Assembly: GCF_023333585.1 (NCBI RefSeq)
Contig: NZ_JAIQZN010000008.1
Coordinates: forward strand, 1 to 64,000
DNA from: Argonema antarcticum A004/B2
GTDB taxonomy: Bacteria; Cyanobacteriota; Cyanobacteriia; Cyanobacteriales; Aerosakkonemataceae
Length of the DNA: 64,000 nt
Reading direction: 5' to 3'
This document shows, one piece after another, positions 54,512 through 64,000 of this stretch (positions within the stretch are counted from its first letter, which is position 1; each line of letters starts with the position of its first letter). Position numbers and translations under genes: made by a program. The notes under the pieces were generated by a model. That model searched no databases, was not told where the DNA came from, and saw nothing but the letters and a program-made list of their open reading frames with translations.

Positions 54512-56875
54512 TTACTGTATTCGTTGCAGTTTGACAATCTTGGGGTCGATGATTTTTCGCCCAACGCCGGGAAAATGAACGGCGACAGTCATTTTTTCTC
54601 CCGAACCCAAAATGTGGGTGATTTCGCCAATACCGAAAGATTTGTGAAGGATGCGATCGCCTACTTTCCAATTTTCTCCCTGACTTGCAGAAACGCCAAC
54701 ACTTTCATCTTGAGATTTCTGTCGCTGCGACTTTCCAGCTACACCCGCGCCACCGCTACGAATCGTCGCCCCTACCTTGCTACTCACTAAATCTTGAGGC
54801 AATTCTTCGAGAAACTGCGATTTAATAGCCGGTTCGCGAGAACCCCACAAACGTCGTTCCAGCGCATGAGAAAGATACAATCTCTCTTGGGCGCGAGTGA
54901 TGCCAACATAACACAAACGCCGCTCCTCTTCCAATGTAACTGGATCGGACAAACTGCGAATGTGAGGTAACAATCCCTGCTCCATCCCCACCAAAAATAC
55001 TACCGGAAACTCCAGTCCTTTGGCTGCGTGCAACGTCAGCAATGAAACTGCTTTTTGTCCTTCTTTCAAGTTATCCAAATCTGAAGATAAAGAAGCATTT
55101 GCCAAAAAAGTTCCCAAACTTGCTTCATCATTCTCTTCTTCAAATTGCACCACTGCGTTAAACAATTCAAATACGTTTTGCAGTCGATCCTGCGCTTCAT
55201 CAGTGCCTTGCTTTTTCAAATCATCAATATAACCAGCATCTTCCATCATTCCCTGAACAATTTTAGACGCCGGGAGCGGTTCGACTTGTTGCTGCCATTT
55301 ACCAATTAGCTGCACAAAGCTGTTAATTGATTTGGCTGCACGTCCTGCCAATGTATTTACTGATGTCTCATCGCTCAGTATTTCCCACAAGGGGACGCCC
55401 AATTGTTGAGCCGCATTGATCAGGGAATCTACCGTGGCTTTACCTATACCGCGTCGGGGAGTATTAATTACTCGCACCAAACTAACTGTATCGGATGGAT
55501 TGACAAGTAAGCGCAGATATGCAAGCGAATCTTTAATTTCTTTGCGATCGTAGAACTTTAAACCGCCAACCATTGTGTAGGGAATACCCCAGCGCAGCAA
55601 GGCGTCTTCAAACGGTCGAGATTGAGCATTTGTGCGGTAAAGAATCGCAAAACTACCCAAGTCAAATTCTTTTTCCTGGCGTTCCAGTTGGCGAAGTTGC
55701 TGCACTGTAAAATCAGCTTCATCGAGTTCGTTATCAGCACGATGGAGGTAAATCGGTTCTCCTTCTCCCCTTGTAGCACGCAGTATTTTATCAATGCGTT
55801 GGGTATTATGTTCAATTAGGTGATTTGCCGCTTGCAGAATGTTTTCTCTAGAACGATAATTTTCCTCAAGCTTCACCATCGTCCGGGTGTCCTCATCTGC
55901 CAAACCGTCGCCAAAGTCCTCCTGAAATTCTAGCAAAATCCTGTAATCTGCCATTCGGAAGGAATAAATTGCTTGGTCAACATCGCCAACCACAAATACA
56001 GAGCGATTTTGCCAATTATCAAATTTTTTTGGACTTTTGCCGTTAGTTGCTAAGAGCCGAATCAGGTCGTACTGAATACGGTTCGTATCCTGGTATTCAT
56101 CTACCAAAATATGTTGAAATCGCCGATGCCAATAGCCCAGAACAGATTCGTTTTGTTCAAAAAGTTGGACGGGAACTAAGATGAGGTCGTCGAAATCGAG
56201 GCCGTTATTTTCTGCGAGTTTATCCTGGTAAATGCTATAAACTTGTGCTATTACTTTACCGCGAAAGTTCGGCTGTTCTCGCTCAAACTCTTGGGGTGAT
56301 AAGCCTTGGTTTTTGGCGTTGCTGATGGCATAGCGGACGGAACTGGGGTCGAATTTTTTGTCGTCCAGGTTTAGCTGTTTGGTGACAATTTCTTTAATCA
56401 GGCTTTTGACATCGGATTCGTCAAAGATGGAAAAGTTGCGATTCCACTTGCGTCCTTTTTCGTCTTGGTATTTCTCGATATCATATCTGAGGATACGAGC
56501 GCAAAGGCTATGAAAAGTGCCTACCCACAAAGGTTTGATGCGAGTTTTGTAGACTTGCGATCGCAACCTCGTCTGTTCCTCACCTGAAAGTGACTCAAAC
56601 GACTTCCCTGTCTCCTTTTGCGCCATCTGAGCCGCAAAAAGCTTTTCGATCCGCTCCTTCATCTCCCGCGCCGCCTTATTGGTAAAAGTGACAGCTAGGA
56701 TATTTTCTGGATCGACTTTGTGCTTCAGAATAAGATTGGCGACTCGATAAGTCAGCGCCCGTGTTTTGCCAGAACCCGCCCCAGCAACAACAAGCAAAGG
56801 GCCGCAAAAATGTTCGACAGCGCGACGTTGGCTGGCGTTGAGGTGGCTGAGAAAGTCCGTGGTTGCTGTAGTCAT
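54512..56875 (-). CDS. pcrA: ATP-dependent DNA helicase PcrA/UvrD
   Basis: 787 residues, superfamily 1A helicase. Motifs: GAGSGKTRALTYR (I), TFTNKAAREMKERI (Ia), VDEYQDTN (II), VVGDVDQAIYSFR (III), EENYRS (IV), LTLHAAKGLEFPVVF (V) and YVGITRAQERLYL (VI). A short C-terminal PcrA-type domain (GDRILHKSFGIGEI) follows. Acts in nucleotide excision repair and replication conflict resolution. Confidence 0.97.
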   Translation of the reverse strand: MTTATTDFLSHLNASQRRAVEHFCGPLLVVAGAGSGKTRALTYRVANLILKHKVDPENILAVTFTNKAAREMKERIEKLFAAQMAQKETGKSFESLSGEEQTRLRSQVYKTRIKPLWVGTFHSLCARILRYDIEKYQDEKGRKWNRNFSIFDESDVKSLIKEIVTKQLNLDDKKFDPSSVRYAISNAKNQGLSPQEFEREQPNFRGKVIAQVYSIYQDKLAENNGLDFDDLILVPVQLFEQNESVLGYWHRRFQHILVDEYQDTNRIQYDLIRLLATNGKSPKKFDNWQNRSVFVVGDVDQAIYSFRMADYRILLEFQEDFGDGLADEDTRTMVKLEENYRSRENILQAANHLIEHNTQRIDKILRATRGEGEPIYLHRADNELDEADFTVQQLRQLERQEKEFDLGSFAILYRTNAQSRPFEDALLRWGIPYTMVGGLKFYDRKEIKDSLAYLRLLVNPSDTVSLVRVINTPRRGIGKATVDSLINAAQQLGVPLWEILSDETSVNTLAGRAAKSINSFVQLIGKWQQQVEPLPASKIVQGMMEDAGYIDDLKKQGTDEAQDRLQNVFELFNAVVQFEEENDEASLGTFLANASLSSDLDNLKEGQKAVSLLTLHAAKGLEFPVVFLVGMEQGLLPHIRSLSDPVTLEEERRLCYVGITRAQERLYLSHALERRLWGSREPAIKSQFLEELPQDLVSSKVGATIRSGGAGVAGKSQRQKSQDESVGVSASQGENWKVGDRILHKSFGIGEITHILGSGEKMTVAVHFPGVGRKIIDPKIVKLQRIQ

Positions 56876-56965
56876 GGTTTGGATCGGTTCTAGGCGAGTT
56901 GCCTTATTTTACTATCAAGCGATCGCATTCCTCATCCCCAAAATTCGCGATCGCATTGCTTTTAC

Positions 56966-57261
56966 TCAATCAGGATTGAAAACATCCTGCAAGTTACGAT
57001 AACCGCTAATAACTCGCAAAATTTCAATACCATCACCAACCATTTCATAAAAAATGATGTATCCCATTAATGACACACCACGTAAATTTGGAGCAAATTG
57101 TGAATACGATCGCCCAAGTATGGATACTCTGCGAGATGCTGACATTTTTTCCCAAATGCTTCCACAAAACGATCTCCTGCATCTACGCTTTGAGCCAAAA
57201 AGTAATCGGAAATTTCTGCTAAATCTCGACTCGCCTCGATTGTAATGAGCAAGCGCTTCAT
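56966..57261 (-). pseudogene. ParE-family toxin, frameshifted
   Basis: MKRLLITIEASRDLAEISDY, AGDRFVEAFGKKCQHL, then EYPYLG; after this the annotated frame ends in IYVVCH. In the other frame the expected RSYSQFAPNLRGVSLMGYII and MVGDGIEILRVISGYRNLQD run to a TGA at 56966. The shift falls at CGATCG 57107-57112. A complete ParE would be about 98 residues. Confidence 0.85.
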
Positions 57262-57548
57262 ACTATTACTTCTTTGGCTTTTTTCACTTTATCCCTAAGT
57301 TGAGCTAATACGTCTTCTGCATTTCGCACTTCACCACGTTGCGCCTGTTCTCGTGCTAGGTCAATTTTTTGGCGAGTTTCTTCGACCCACGCTAAATAGT
57401 TTGGGCTGTTGTTGCCATCGGATAGAGTAACATGATCGATTAATAACAGCAAGGCTGTGTTAAGAGCTTCTTCAAGGGAGGGATATTCCCCATGCTTTAC
57501 CAAAGCTTCAAGGACTTGGGTTTGCTCTTGACTCAAGGTGATTTGCAT
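57258..57548 (-). CDS. ParD-like antitoxin
   Basis: About 96 residues from the ATG at 57548, with AGAGG six bases upstream (an in-frame earlier start at 57569 lacks one). MQITLSQEQTQVLEALVKH, with helical N- and C-termini, resembles CopG/ParD-type antitoxins; the C-terminal part is Glu/Lys-rich. Its stop overlaps the toxin ATG by 4 bp. The intact antitoxin with a broken toxin is expected after loss of toxicity. Confidence 0.85.
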   Translation of the reverse strand: MQITLSQEQTQVLEALVKHGEYPSLEEALNTALLLLIDHVTLSDGNNSPNYLAWVEETRQKIDLAREQAQRGEVRNAEDVLAQLRDKVKKAKEVIV

Positions 57549-57844
57549 TGTTACCTCTGATGGGGGCAAGGTTTGGACAATACTTCTACTTTATCGCACT
57601 TCCCTATAAAAATTCGTTCACGAAGTGTGCGCCTAGAGCAATCGCTCTTGACTATAAGATATAGAAAAATACGATCGCATTCCTCATGCCCCAAAAAAAG
57701 CGATGTCTAGCGATCTACATTAATTGTGACAACTCCAGTCATATTCCCGACGAGTGGGAAACCGTTCGCCAATGCTGAGAGCGTCTGTCCACTGCTTTAC
57801 TGAGAATTTACTCTTTTAATTATCGGTAAATCTAGGTATTTTGG

Positions 57845-59647
57845 CTACTGCCAATAACCCACTGGTAGGCGAACAGTAAAAGTAGTCCCCAGTCCAACCT
57901 TACTCTCTATAAAAATCTCACCGCCCATCATCTGGCAGAAGTGGCGGCTAATTGCCAATCCCAGTCCCGTACCACCATATTTTTTAGTAGTCGAAGCATC
58001 CCCTTGTGTAAATGGTTGAAATAACTGCTGCTGTTGCTCGTAGGATATGCCAATACCTGTGTCTTGGACGCGAAAGCAAATGCACTCAGACAATTTTGGA
58101 TTTTGGATTTTGGTTTTTGGATTATAAAACAAGAAAGAAGAATTCTCTTTGTCGTCTTCTTTTGCATTCCCCATTGCAAAATTATTTGACTCGCGGGTAA
58201 TCGCCAGTGTCACTTTACCGTGTGTAGTAAACTTGGCAGCGTTGCTCAGCAGATTGAACAGTATCTGCTGCACTTTAGTTCGATCGGCATAAATGGTACC
58301 AAGCTGTTCGTCGCAATTCACCTCTAAAACGTTTACATTCTTATGCACCAATGGCTTCGCTATAGTGACAACGTTATTAATCAGTGTCGCGATATCAAAC
58401 GTCTCCGGGTAGAGAGTCATTTTACCCGCTTCAATCTTTGATAAGTCGAGGATGTCATTAATCAGTGCCAACAGATGTTTGCCAGAAGCGTTGATTGTCT
58501 GGAGGTCGTCGATAAATTCCTCCTCCCCTAAATTTAGATCTTGGGCGTCTTCTTGGAGAAGTTGACTCAAACCAATGATGGCATTTAACGGTGTACGCAG
58601 TTCGTGGCTCATATTTGCCACAAATTGGCTCTTAGCATTGCTAGAAGCTTCAGCCGATTCTTTGGCTTGTTCCAGTTCTTTGGTACGCTCCGATACTCGC
58701 TCGATGAGATGATTGAGAGATGTAGCTAATGACCCAATTTCATCTTCCGTTGTCACAGGAACCCGCAAATCGAAATTAGACTCCCTCGCTACTTGCTCGG
58801 CTACCTGAGTTAAACTTACGACAGGCTTAGCGATCGCACGACTTCTACGGACGGCCACAATTGAGGCGATCGTCACCGACAGCAACATACTCAAAATAAT
58901 AATTTGTTTCTCCAGTCCCTGTGCATCCTCCATCGCCACTTCCCCTTGCCGCTCCTGATTGTGAGCGGTTTGAAGGATGTTGGTCAATTCCCCACCCAGG
59001 CGTTCCAAGCTCGTCGCTTCCTTACCAACAACGATCGTTTGTAGCTGCTGCTGTGCTGACTTAAGCGCCTCCGGTCTCAATTGTAATAAATCGATTCGCT
59101 GCAAAATTGACTCAGTAGTTTGTGCGTAGGATTCTAAATTAGTCGCATAAGCTTGCAACAAAGTTTTGAGAGTAGTGGGATTTGCTGCTAACCACGCGGG
59201 TTTGCTTTCTATATATCGTTCAATCTCAAGGCGCAACTTCTTAGCCTTAGCAATACTGTCGTGAAAACGGGCTTTTTCTGTTTGCAGCCGTCCCGAATCT
59301 TCCATTACATAAGCTATCCGCGAAGCCTGCAATTGCGCCGTTACTACCGCCTCCTTGAAATCGCTCAAAAGTTGCGATTGCACGTGAGCATCAGCTAGTT
59401 GCTCTACTCCTTGTCCCTGGTAATAGTCCGCCATTACCAGTCCAGTACATGAGCCAAAAAAAGCAATCCCAATTGCCACGAAATACCCGTAACCAATTTT
59501 TTGACGGATGCGCCAGCCACCGACTTTCGATTTCCAACTTGAAGGAAATTCTAGAGTTGGTAACTCTATAGAGGGCTGAGAAATTAAATTTTTTTTACTA
59601 TCTGCACTGCCGTCAGAAGCGGTTAGCTCTTGAGGTTGCGCCAGCAT
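57845..59647 (-). CDS. Membrane sensor histidine kinase
   Basis: 600 residues. TM1 about 51-73, a periplasmic region of about 175 residues, TM2 about 249-266, HAMP about 267-320, coiled coil, HisKA with MSHELRTP (H348), HATPase with N box [15 protein letters not shown] and [10 protein letters not shown]. Residues about 489-519 are an insertion within the ATPase domain (see findings). No receiver domain is fused; the partner regulator is not in the window. Confidence 0.94.
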   Translation of the reverse strand: MLAQPQELTASDGSADSKKNLISQPSIELPTLEFPSSWKSKVGGWRIRQKIGYGYFVAIGIAFFGSCTGLVMADYYQGQGVEQLADAHVQSQLLSDFKEAVVTAQLQASRIAYVMEDSGRLQTEKARFHDSIAKAKKLRLEIERYIESKPAWLAANPTTLKTLLQAYATNLESYAQTTESILQRIDLLQLRPEALKSAQQQLQTIVVGKEATSLERLGGELTNILQTAHNQERQGEVAMEDAQGLEKQIIILSMLLSVTIASIVAVRRSRAIAKPVVSLTQVAEQVARESNFDLRVPVTTEDEIGSLATSLNHLIERVSERTKELEQAKESAEASSNAKSQFVANMSHELRTPLNAIIGLSQLLQEDAQDLNLGEEEFIDDLQTINASGKHLLALINDILDLSKIEAGKMTLYPETFDIATLINNVVTIAKPLVHKNVNVLEVNCDEQLGTIYADRTKVQQILFNLLSNAAKFTTHGKVTLAITRESNNFAMGNAKEDDKENSSFLFYNPKTKIQNPKLSECICFRVQDTGIGISYEQQQQLFQPFTQGDASTTKKYGGTGLGLAISRHFCQMMGGEIFIESKVGLGTTFTVRLPVGYWQ

Positions 59648-59951
59648 AAACTTATACCCTCCCCCTATCGGTGCGATGCGTCACCCTAGCCAATAAAATC
59701 ACATCAAGTGCTAATTAAAATCTAGCCCCAAGCCTTTCTTCTTCACAGCACCTAAAGGTTAATATTTTACGATCGGGCCTTGAATGTGAATCCCCCTACA
59801 GGGTGATTTGGGTAGTTATAGCCACACTCACATAGTTGCAACATACTTTAGGACAGTATTGAGCTATTTCCCCCAAGGAAGCCACTGTGTTTTTACAGCA
59901 CTCAGCACTTTGCTATACACTCAAACTTGCTCGTAAAGCCCACAGTGCTTC

Positions 59952-61928
59952 TTACTTCGGCTGTACCAACGGAATCTCGATCGCAAACTCTGTTCCCTGC
60001 CCAACAGCAGAAATACACTTCAATAAGCCCCCGTGCTGTTCGGTAACGATCTGGTGCGAAATCGACAGCCCTAAACCCGTTCCCTTACCAACAGGTTTCG
60101 TTGTAAAAAAAGGGTCAAAAATACGCGAAACCAACGATTCTGGTATGCCACAACCATTATCTGCAATCCGAATTGCAATACGCTCGCCCTTTATTTCAGT
60201 ACTAATCCGAAGCGTCGGCGATACGTAATTGGGAATAGGTAATTCAGACCCGTTTGCCTCCTCCTCTGACTCCCTACTCCTCTGCCTCTCTATCTCTTCC
60301 AAAGCATCAATAGCATTAGCAATAATATTCATAAACACCTGATTTATCTGTCCAGGATAACACTCCACAAGTGGCAGATTGCCATATTCTTCGATCACCT
60401 TAATCTCTCGACGATTTGGCTGTGCTTTTAGCCGATTGTTTAAAATCATTAAAGTATTATTGATGCCTTCATGAATATCGACCGGCTTCATTTTCGCCTG
60501 ATCTATACGAGAGAAATTACGCAGAGACCAAACAATATCGCGAATGCGCTCCGATCCTACTTTCATAGAACACATTAACTTAGGCAAATCTGTACTTAAA
60601 AAATCCAGGTCAATTTCCTCTATTGCCGATTGAATCTCAGGCTCCGGCTGGGGATAATGCTGCTGGTATAGTTGCAGCAGACTTAGCAAATCTTGGAAAT
60701 ATCGATCGGCATAAGTGAGATTGCCGTGAATGAAACTGACCGGGTTGTTAATCTCATGAGCAACACCAGCCACTAGCTGTCCCAAGCTAGACATCTTTTC
60801 ACTTTGAATCAGTTGGATTTGAGCTTGTTGTAGTTCGTGCAGCGTTTCCTCTAACTGGTGTGTTTGCTCTCTCAATTGTTCGGAAGTTGACTGCAACACT
60901 GCATTCGCTCTTTGCAGACGCTCTCGATCTTTTGCCCGTTCGATGCGAACTCCCAGAATACGACAGGCGGCTAGAAGTAAGTCCTGTTTGAGAGCGTCTT
61001 CAATTTGTTGGAAATTACGCGATTCCAAAGTCATTACACCTATCACCGTACCATCTGTGGCTGGAATCGGAAAAATACAAATCTGACCTATTCCCGGATG
61101 ACGCAATGCTGATACGGCATTGGGATGATTTGCATAATCTTTAATTAACGCCGGTTGACCAGTTTCCACCACTTGCCATAACACTCCTTGACCTTTGGGT
61201 ATGCCTCTTTGCAAAGCAGTCTCGATTTCAGCAACGGCAGTTTCACCATAAGTTGCCACAAATTCGGCAGAGATGTAGTTGGTGAGAGTAACAGCTTGAG
61301 ACGTTTCATCAATGCTGTTTATCACCTTGACATCCCCAAAGGCACAGTTTGTGGCACTAACAAGGTAACTGAGCGCAAACTCGGCAATTTCTCTTAAATC
61401 ACTGGAGCTTTGTAAACGCTCAGTTAAACCAAGCAAAAAGGAAAGCCGTTCCACTTCTGCATTCAAGTTTTGGTGACTTGTTACATCTACCAGCAACCCA
61501 TTCCAGAAAATATTTCCGTTCGCTTGTAAAGAAGGCTGAGCATCCCACTGAATCCATTTTATTTGTTTCGAGGGTAAGATGAACCGCCCTACCCACCTCC
61601 ACGATTGCAACATCCCGGCGGCTTCGGTGATAGAGTTGAAGAAGTCCTCCCGGTCATCTGGATGAATCATAGAAATGAGGGATTCAGTATCCATTTCCAT
61701 CTCTGGGGATTCCACTTCAAAAAATTCATGAAAAGTAGGACTCAGGAAGAGGAAACTCAGGGAACCGTCTTTACGAAGCAAGAATTGATAACTGAGTCCC
61801 GGTATGTTAGCTAACAGATGCCGAGATTTCTTCTGACTCTGCCACAAGGCGGCTTGTTTTGAAGATTTCTGTTCTTGTGATGTCTGATTGCACCCAGAAG
61901 TGGGAATTGTCAACTGTTGAGGGGTCAT
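59952..61928 (-). CDS. Soluble PAS-GAF sensor histidine kinase
   Basis: 658 residues, no membrane segment. PAS about 38-150, GAF about 175-330, coiled coil about 335-380, HisKA with GVAHEINNP (H391), HATPase about 495-655 with NIIANAID and GKGTGLGLSIS. The HEINNP motif is typical of the large cyanobacterial kinase group. The ligand of the GAF domain is unknown; it lacks the Cys pattern of a bilin-binding CBCR as far as I can see. Confidence 0.93.
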   Translation of the reverse strand: MTPQQLTIPTSGCNQTSQEQKSSKQAALWQSQKKSRHLLANIPGLSYQFLLRKDGSLSFLFLSPTFHEFFEVESPEMEMDTESLISMIHPDDREDFFNSITEAAGMLQSWRWVGRFILPSKQIKWIQWDAQPSLQANGNIFWNGLLVDVTSHQNLNAEVERLSFLLGLTERLQSSSDLREIAEFALSYLVSATNCAFGDVKVINSIDETSQAVTLTNYISAEFVATYGETAVAEIETALQRGIPKGQGVLWQVVETGQPALIKDYANHPNAVSALRHPGIGQICIFPIPATDGTVIGVMTLESRNFQQIEDALKQDLLLAACRILGVRIERAKDRERLQRANAVLQSTSEQLREQTHQLEETLHELQQAQIQLIQSEKMSSLGQLVAGVAHEINNPVSFIHGNLTYADRYFQDLLSLLQLYQQHYPQPEPEIQSAIEEIDLDFLSTDLPKLMCSMKVGSERIRDIVWSLRNFSRIDQAKMKPVDIHEGINNTLMILNNRLKAQPNRREIKVIEEYGNLPLVECYPGQINQVFMNIIANAIDALEEIERQRSRESEEEANGSELPIPNYVSPTLRISTEIKGERIAIRIADNGCGIPESLVSRIFDPFFTTKPVGKGTGLGLSISHQIVTEQHGGLLKCISAVGQGTEFAIEIPLVQPK

Positions 61929-62558
61929 TGATTTGCTTGGCTGTCTACGCTAAAAGGCTGTACTTTATCGAACAATGAATTCGTTTAATGGGAATTCACG
62001 AGCTTTAAAATACCTTGAAAATCAGTTTATAAAAGTCACTTAATTAAAGGCTGAACTAAAGTAAGGAGCATTTAGTTCAGATAAGTCATCTTAATTCTGG
62101 CTATGGCCATGATGTTTTAAACATCATAGCATTCCTTAAGAATCTTTTATAAAAACCGATATCTCTTCACAATTACTTTAGATTAATTTAAGAAGAAATA
62201 CCTAAAGACTATAATTTAAATATAGTATTTTTACTGAACTTTTGTTCTACCTATTGGTTGATTTATTAATCAGAAGTACTTACTCCTTTGGACGGTGTGC
62301 ATTGAACTATGAATTCGGTATTAATCTTAGCAATCCTCAATTCTTAATCTTGGCTAGAGGGAATTAGGCTGCACGCAAACTGCCAAGTTTTTAACCAAAT
62401 CTTAAACTGTATTCTAAGTTACTAAAGCCAATAAGATTGATTACCAGTATTCATAGTTACCTGCTATACAAGAAACTTTTTTACTTCCAAAGATAGATGT
62501 GACTCTACCAACTAAAAGGTAATACTCGAATCCAGCCAAATTAAATATAGAGATACTC
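61929..62558. other. 630-bp AT-rich region between divergent kinase and EAL gene
   Basis: No gene, RNA or repeat recognised. It probably contains the promoters of both flanking genes; AT-rich, low GC relative to the surroundings. Confidence 0.6.
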
Positions 62559-63677
62559 ATGAATAAAATTGATAAAGGTTTAGGATGCACTCGTTGCGAA
62601 ACTCTACCTACCAAAATTGAGGGCAAGGGAACACTGTACATCTGGTTTCCCGTAGTACATACGCTTAACAAGCTTATTTCAGCCTTGGGTAAAACTGAGC
62701 TTGATTACCAACTTCTTGAAGATGAACAATGTTTAAAAATTCTTCTCGAACCAAACAATCTTGAAGGTTTCATTACCATAATAACAGCCAGACTCACCAG
62801 TAAAGAGTTGAAAGAAACGCAAGTTTTGTGGATGGCTCTTGAGGCAGAACCGCTATTCCGGCATTTCTCTCGCGTCACCTCACTAAACAGCTTCATGAGC
62901 CTCAGCAAATGTGAGTGGTTGCTAGATATATTGGCACAAGAGCGTCTTACCTGTCATTTTCAGCCGATCGTATATGCGGAAGATACTTCCCGAATCTTTG
63001 GACAAGAGGCTTTGCTGCGCGGATTTGATGACCGGGGTAACTTGATTAGTCCTGGTCGTATCTTTACGAACGCTCAGGATGCAGGTATGGTATTTCAAGT
63101 AGATGCCTTGGCGCGGCAGATGGCAATCCGCGAGGCAAACAGACACGGTATTGAAGAGCGGATTTTTATCAATTTTTCTCCCACAGCAGTCTATGACCCA
63201 AATACCTGCCTACGCATGACGGTGCGTGCGATTGGTGAAGCCGGGATTCCTCACAGTAATGTGGTTTTTGAAGTTATGGAGTCTGAGCAGCCGCCAGATA
63301 TCAATCATCTGATCAAGATTATGAAATTTTACCAGGAAGCTGGGTTTCTCATTGCACTTGATGACTTTGGGACAGGTTATTCTAATTTGAATCTGATTCA
63401 CGAGCTACGTCCTGACTTTATTAAGTTGGATAGGCAGTTGATTCAGAATGTACATCAAGATCCGTACAAAGCGCTAATTACTGAAAAGTTATTGGAAATT
63501 GCTCATAAGTTGGATATTAAAACTATTGCTGAAGGTATTGAATCCCTAGAGGAACTCGAATGGGTGCGCTCACGAGGGGCAAACTTTGTACAAGGTTTTT
63601 TGATTGCTAAACCGATTACCCCACCAGTAAGAACTACTCCTTCCCTTGGGAGCGAAGCTATGTTTGTATCGGCATAG
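62559..63677 (+). CDS. EAL-domain cyclic-di-GMP phosphodiesterase
   Basis: 372 residues. The EAL domain (about 130-360) is complete by eye: QEALLRG (EAL motif), INFSPTAVYDP, FEVMESE, ALDDFGTGYSN, FIKLDRQLI, TIAEGIES, VQGFLIAKP, so hydrolysis of c-di-GMP is likely. The N-terminal about 125 residues (CTRCETLPTKIEG) form a conserved but unnamed domain with a CxxC pair. It may be part of a motility or adhesion switch with the nearby surface proteins. Confidence 0.92.
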   Translation: MNKIDKGLGCTRCETLPTKIEGKGTLYIWFPVVHTLNKLISALGKTELDYQLLEDEQCLKILLEPNNLEGFITIITARLTSKELKETQVLWMALEAEPLFRHFSRVTSLNSFMSLSKCEWLLDILAQERLTCHFQPIVYAEDTSRIFGQEALLRGFDDRGNLISPGRIFTNAQDAGMVFQVDALARQMAIREANRHGIEERIFINFSPTAVYDPNTCLRMTVRAIGEAGIPHSNVVFEVMESEQPPDINHLIKIMKFYQEAGFLIALDDFGTGYSNLNLIHELRPDFIKLDRQLIQNVHQDPYKALITEKLLEIAHKLDIKTIAEGIESLEELEWVRSRGANFVQGFLIAKPITPPVRTTPSLGSEAMFVSA

Positions 63678-64000
63678 GCGGGTCTTGCAATTCTCATCTA
63701 CGAATAATTGAATTCGTCTGGGAGAGGCACAAGGTACTATTCCTAGATGATATAGCTAGGGACTAGGGACTAGGGGAAGAAGGGGCTCTTCCTCAAGCGT
63801 TTCAGGAATTAAGAATGTCTTAACCACACTGGCGGTTGCTATATCTATGCACCAATAGACGCCTGTCATAAACCGAGTTATGCTCATCAAAGTGCGATCG
63901 CCACTTACTCTGCTCATTACGTGCCAAAGTTTACCAACCATTCCCGTATTTATATGTGAAAAATCTGGCGATCTGTATTATAATTAGCGATCGCACCTCT
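63678..64000. other. Terminal region with CTAGGGA-type STRR
   Basis: CTAGGGACTAGGGACTAGGG (about 63756-63776) is a short heptamer array. The rest of the segment holds only the doubtful ORF 63756-63941. Confidence 0.6.
63756..63941 (-). CDS. Doubtful ORF, 61 residues
   Basis: MVGKLWHVMSRVSGDRTLMS, then TRFMTGVYWCIDIATASVVK. No recognised family; its C-terminus reads into the STRR and it has no clear RBS. Could be a remnant or a spurious frame. Confidence 0.25.
   Translation of the reverse strand: MVGKLWHVMSRVSGDRTLMSITRFMTGVYWCIDIATASVVKTFLIPETLEEEPLLPLVPSP

Noticed and set aside
59887-60228. 113-residue plus-strand ORF
   Set aside because: Mostly antisense to the ATPase domain of the histidine kinase.
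1-64000. tRNA, rRNA or tmRNA genes
   Set aside because: No cloverleaf or rRNA-like sequence seen by eye; a covariance-model search was not possible.

Overview
The window is chromosomal DNA from a filamentous-type cyanobacterium. The evidence is psbB and psbT (photosystem II), ycf34, very frequent HIP1 octamers (GCGATCGC), heptanucleotide tandem arrays (STRRs), and large Calx-beta/RTX surface proteins typical of Oscillatoriales/Nostocales-like genomes. No tRNA, rRNA or CRISPR array was recognised.

Layout. 1-6349 (minus): 3'-truncated giant cell-surface protein (DUF4347, parallel beta-helix, cadherin-like, lamin-tail and Calx-beta repeats). 6555-12536 (minus): three short, apparently lidless Hsp70 paralogues and a GrpE-like gene. 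12628-18365: AtzH/HpxZ-like protein, small acidic protein, TPR-2OG dioxygenase, amidohydrolase, cysteine hydrolase and cupin, partly a possible nitrogen-scavenging set. 18577-22605: gap, then modA and a fused modBC. 22711-24563: small toxin-like genes, a broken BrkB gene and a cysteine-rich small protein. 24743-27517: ADP-forming acyl-CoA synthetase fused to a GNAT domain. 27658-28600: transposase remnant. 28686-33405: conserved gene, psbB, psbT, nrdR, rpsA. 33484-37821: HAD phosphatase, CCA-type nucleotidyltransferase, ycf34, tsaB, PD-(D/E)XK-like protein. 38114-44347 (minus): RTX metalloprotease, lnt, gyrA. 44524-45729: TnpB remnant and HDAC-like amidohydrolase. 45901-53100: accessory block with an M50-TPR protease, a HEPN-NACHT-WD40 locus broken into three ORFs, and an operon of tiny paralogous proteins. 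53160-57548: FGGY kinase, PcrA helicase, a ParDE pair with a frameshifted toxin. 57845-63677: two histidine kinases and an EAL protein.

The most interesting parts are (i) the Swt1/HEPN-like NACHT WD40 locus, which resembles an NLR-like defence protein and is now split by two -1 frame changes; (ii) the adjacent cassette of three tiny paralogues translationally coupled to a 116-residue helical protein; (iii) the Hsp70-GrpE-like-Hsp70 operon; and (iv) many dispersed repeats, several of which sit in frame inside conserved proteins (FGGY kinase, histidine kinase, probably GyrA).
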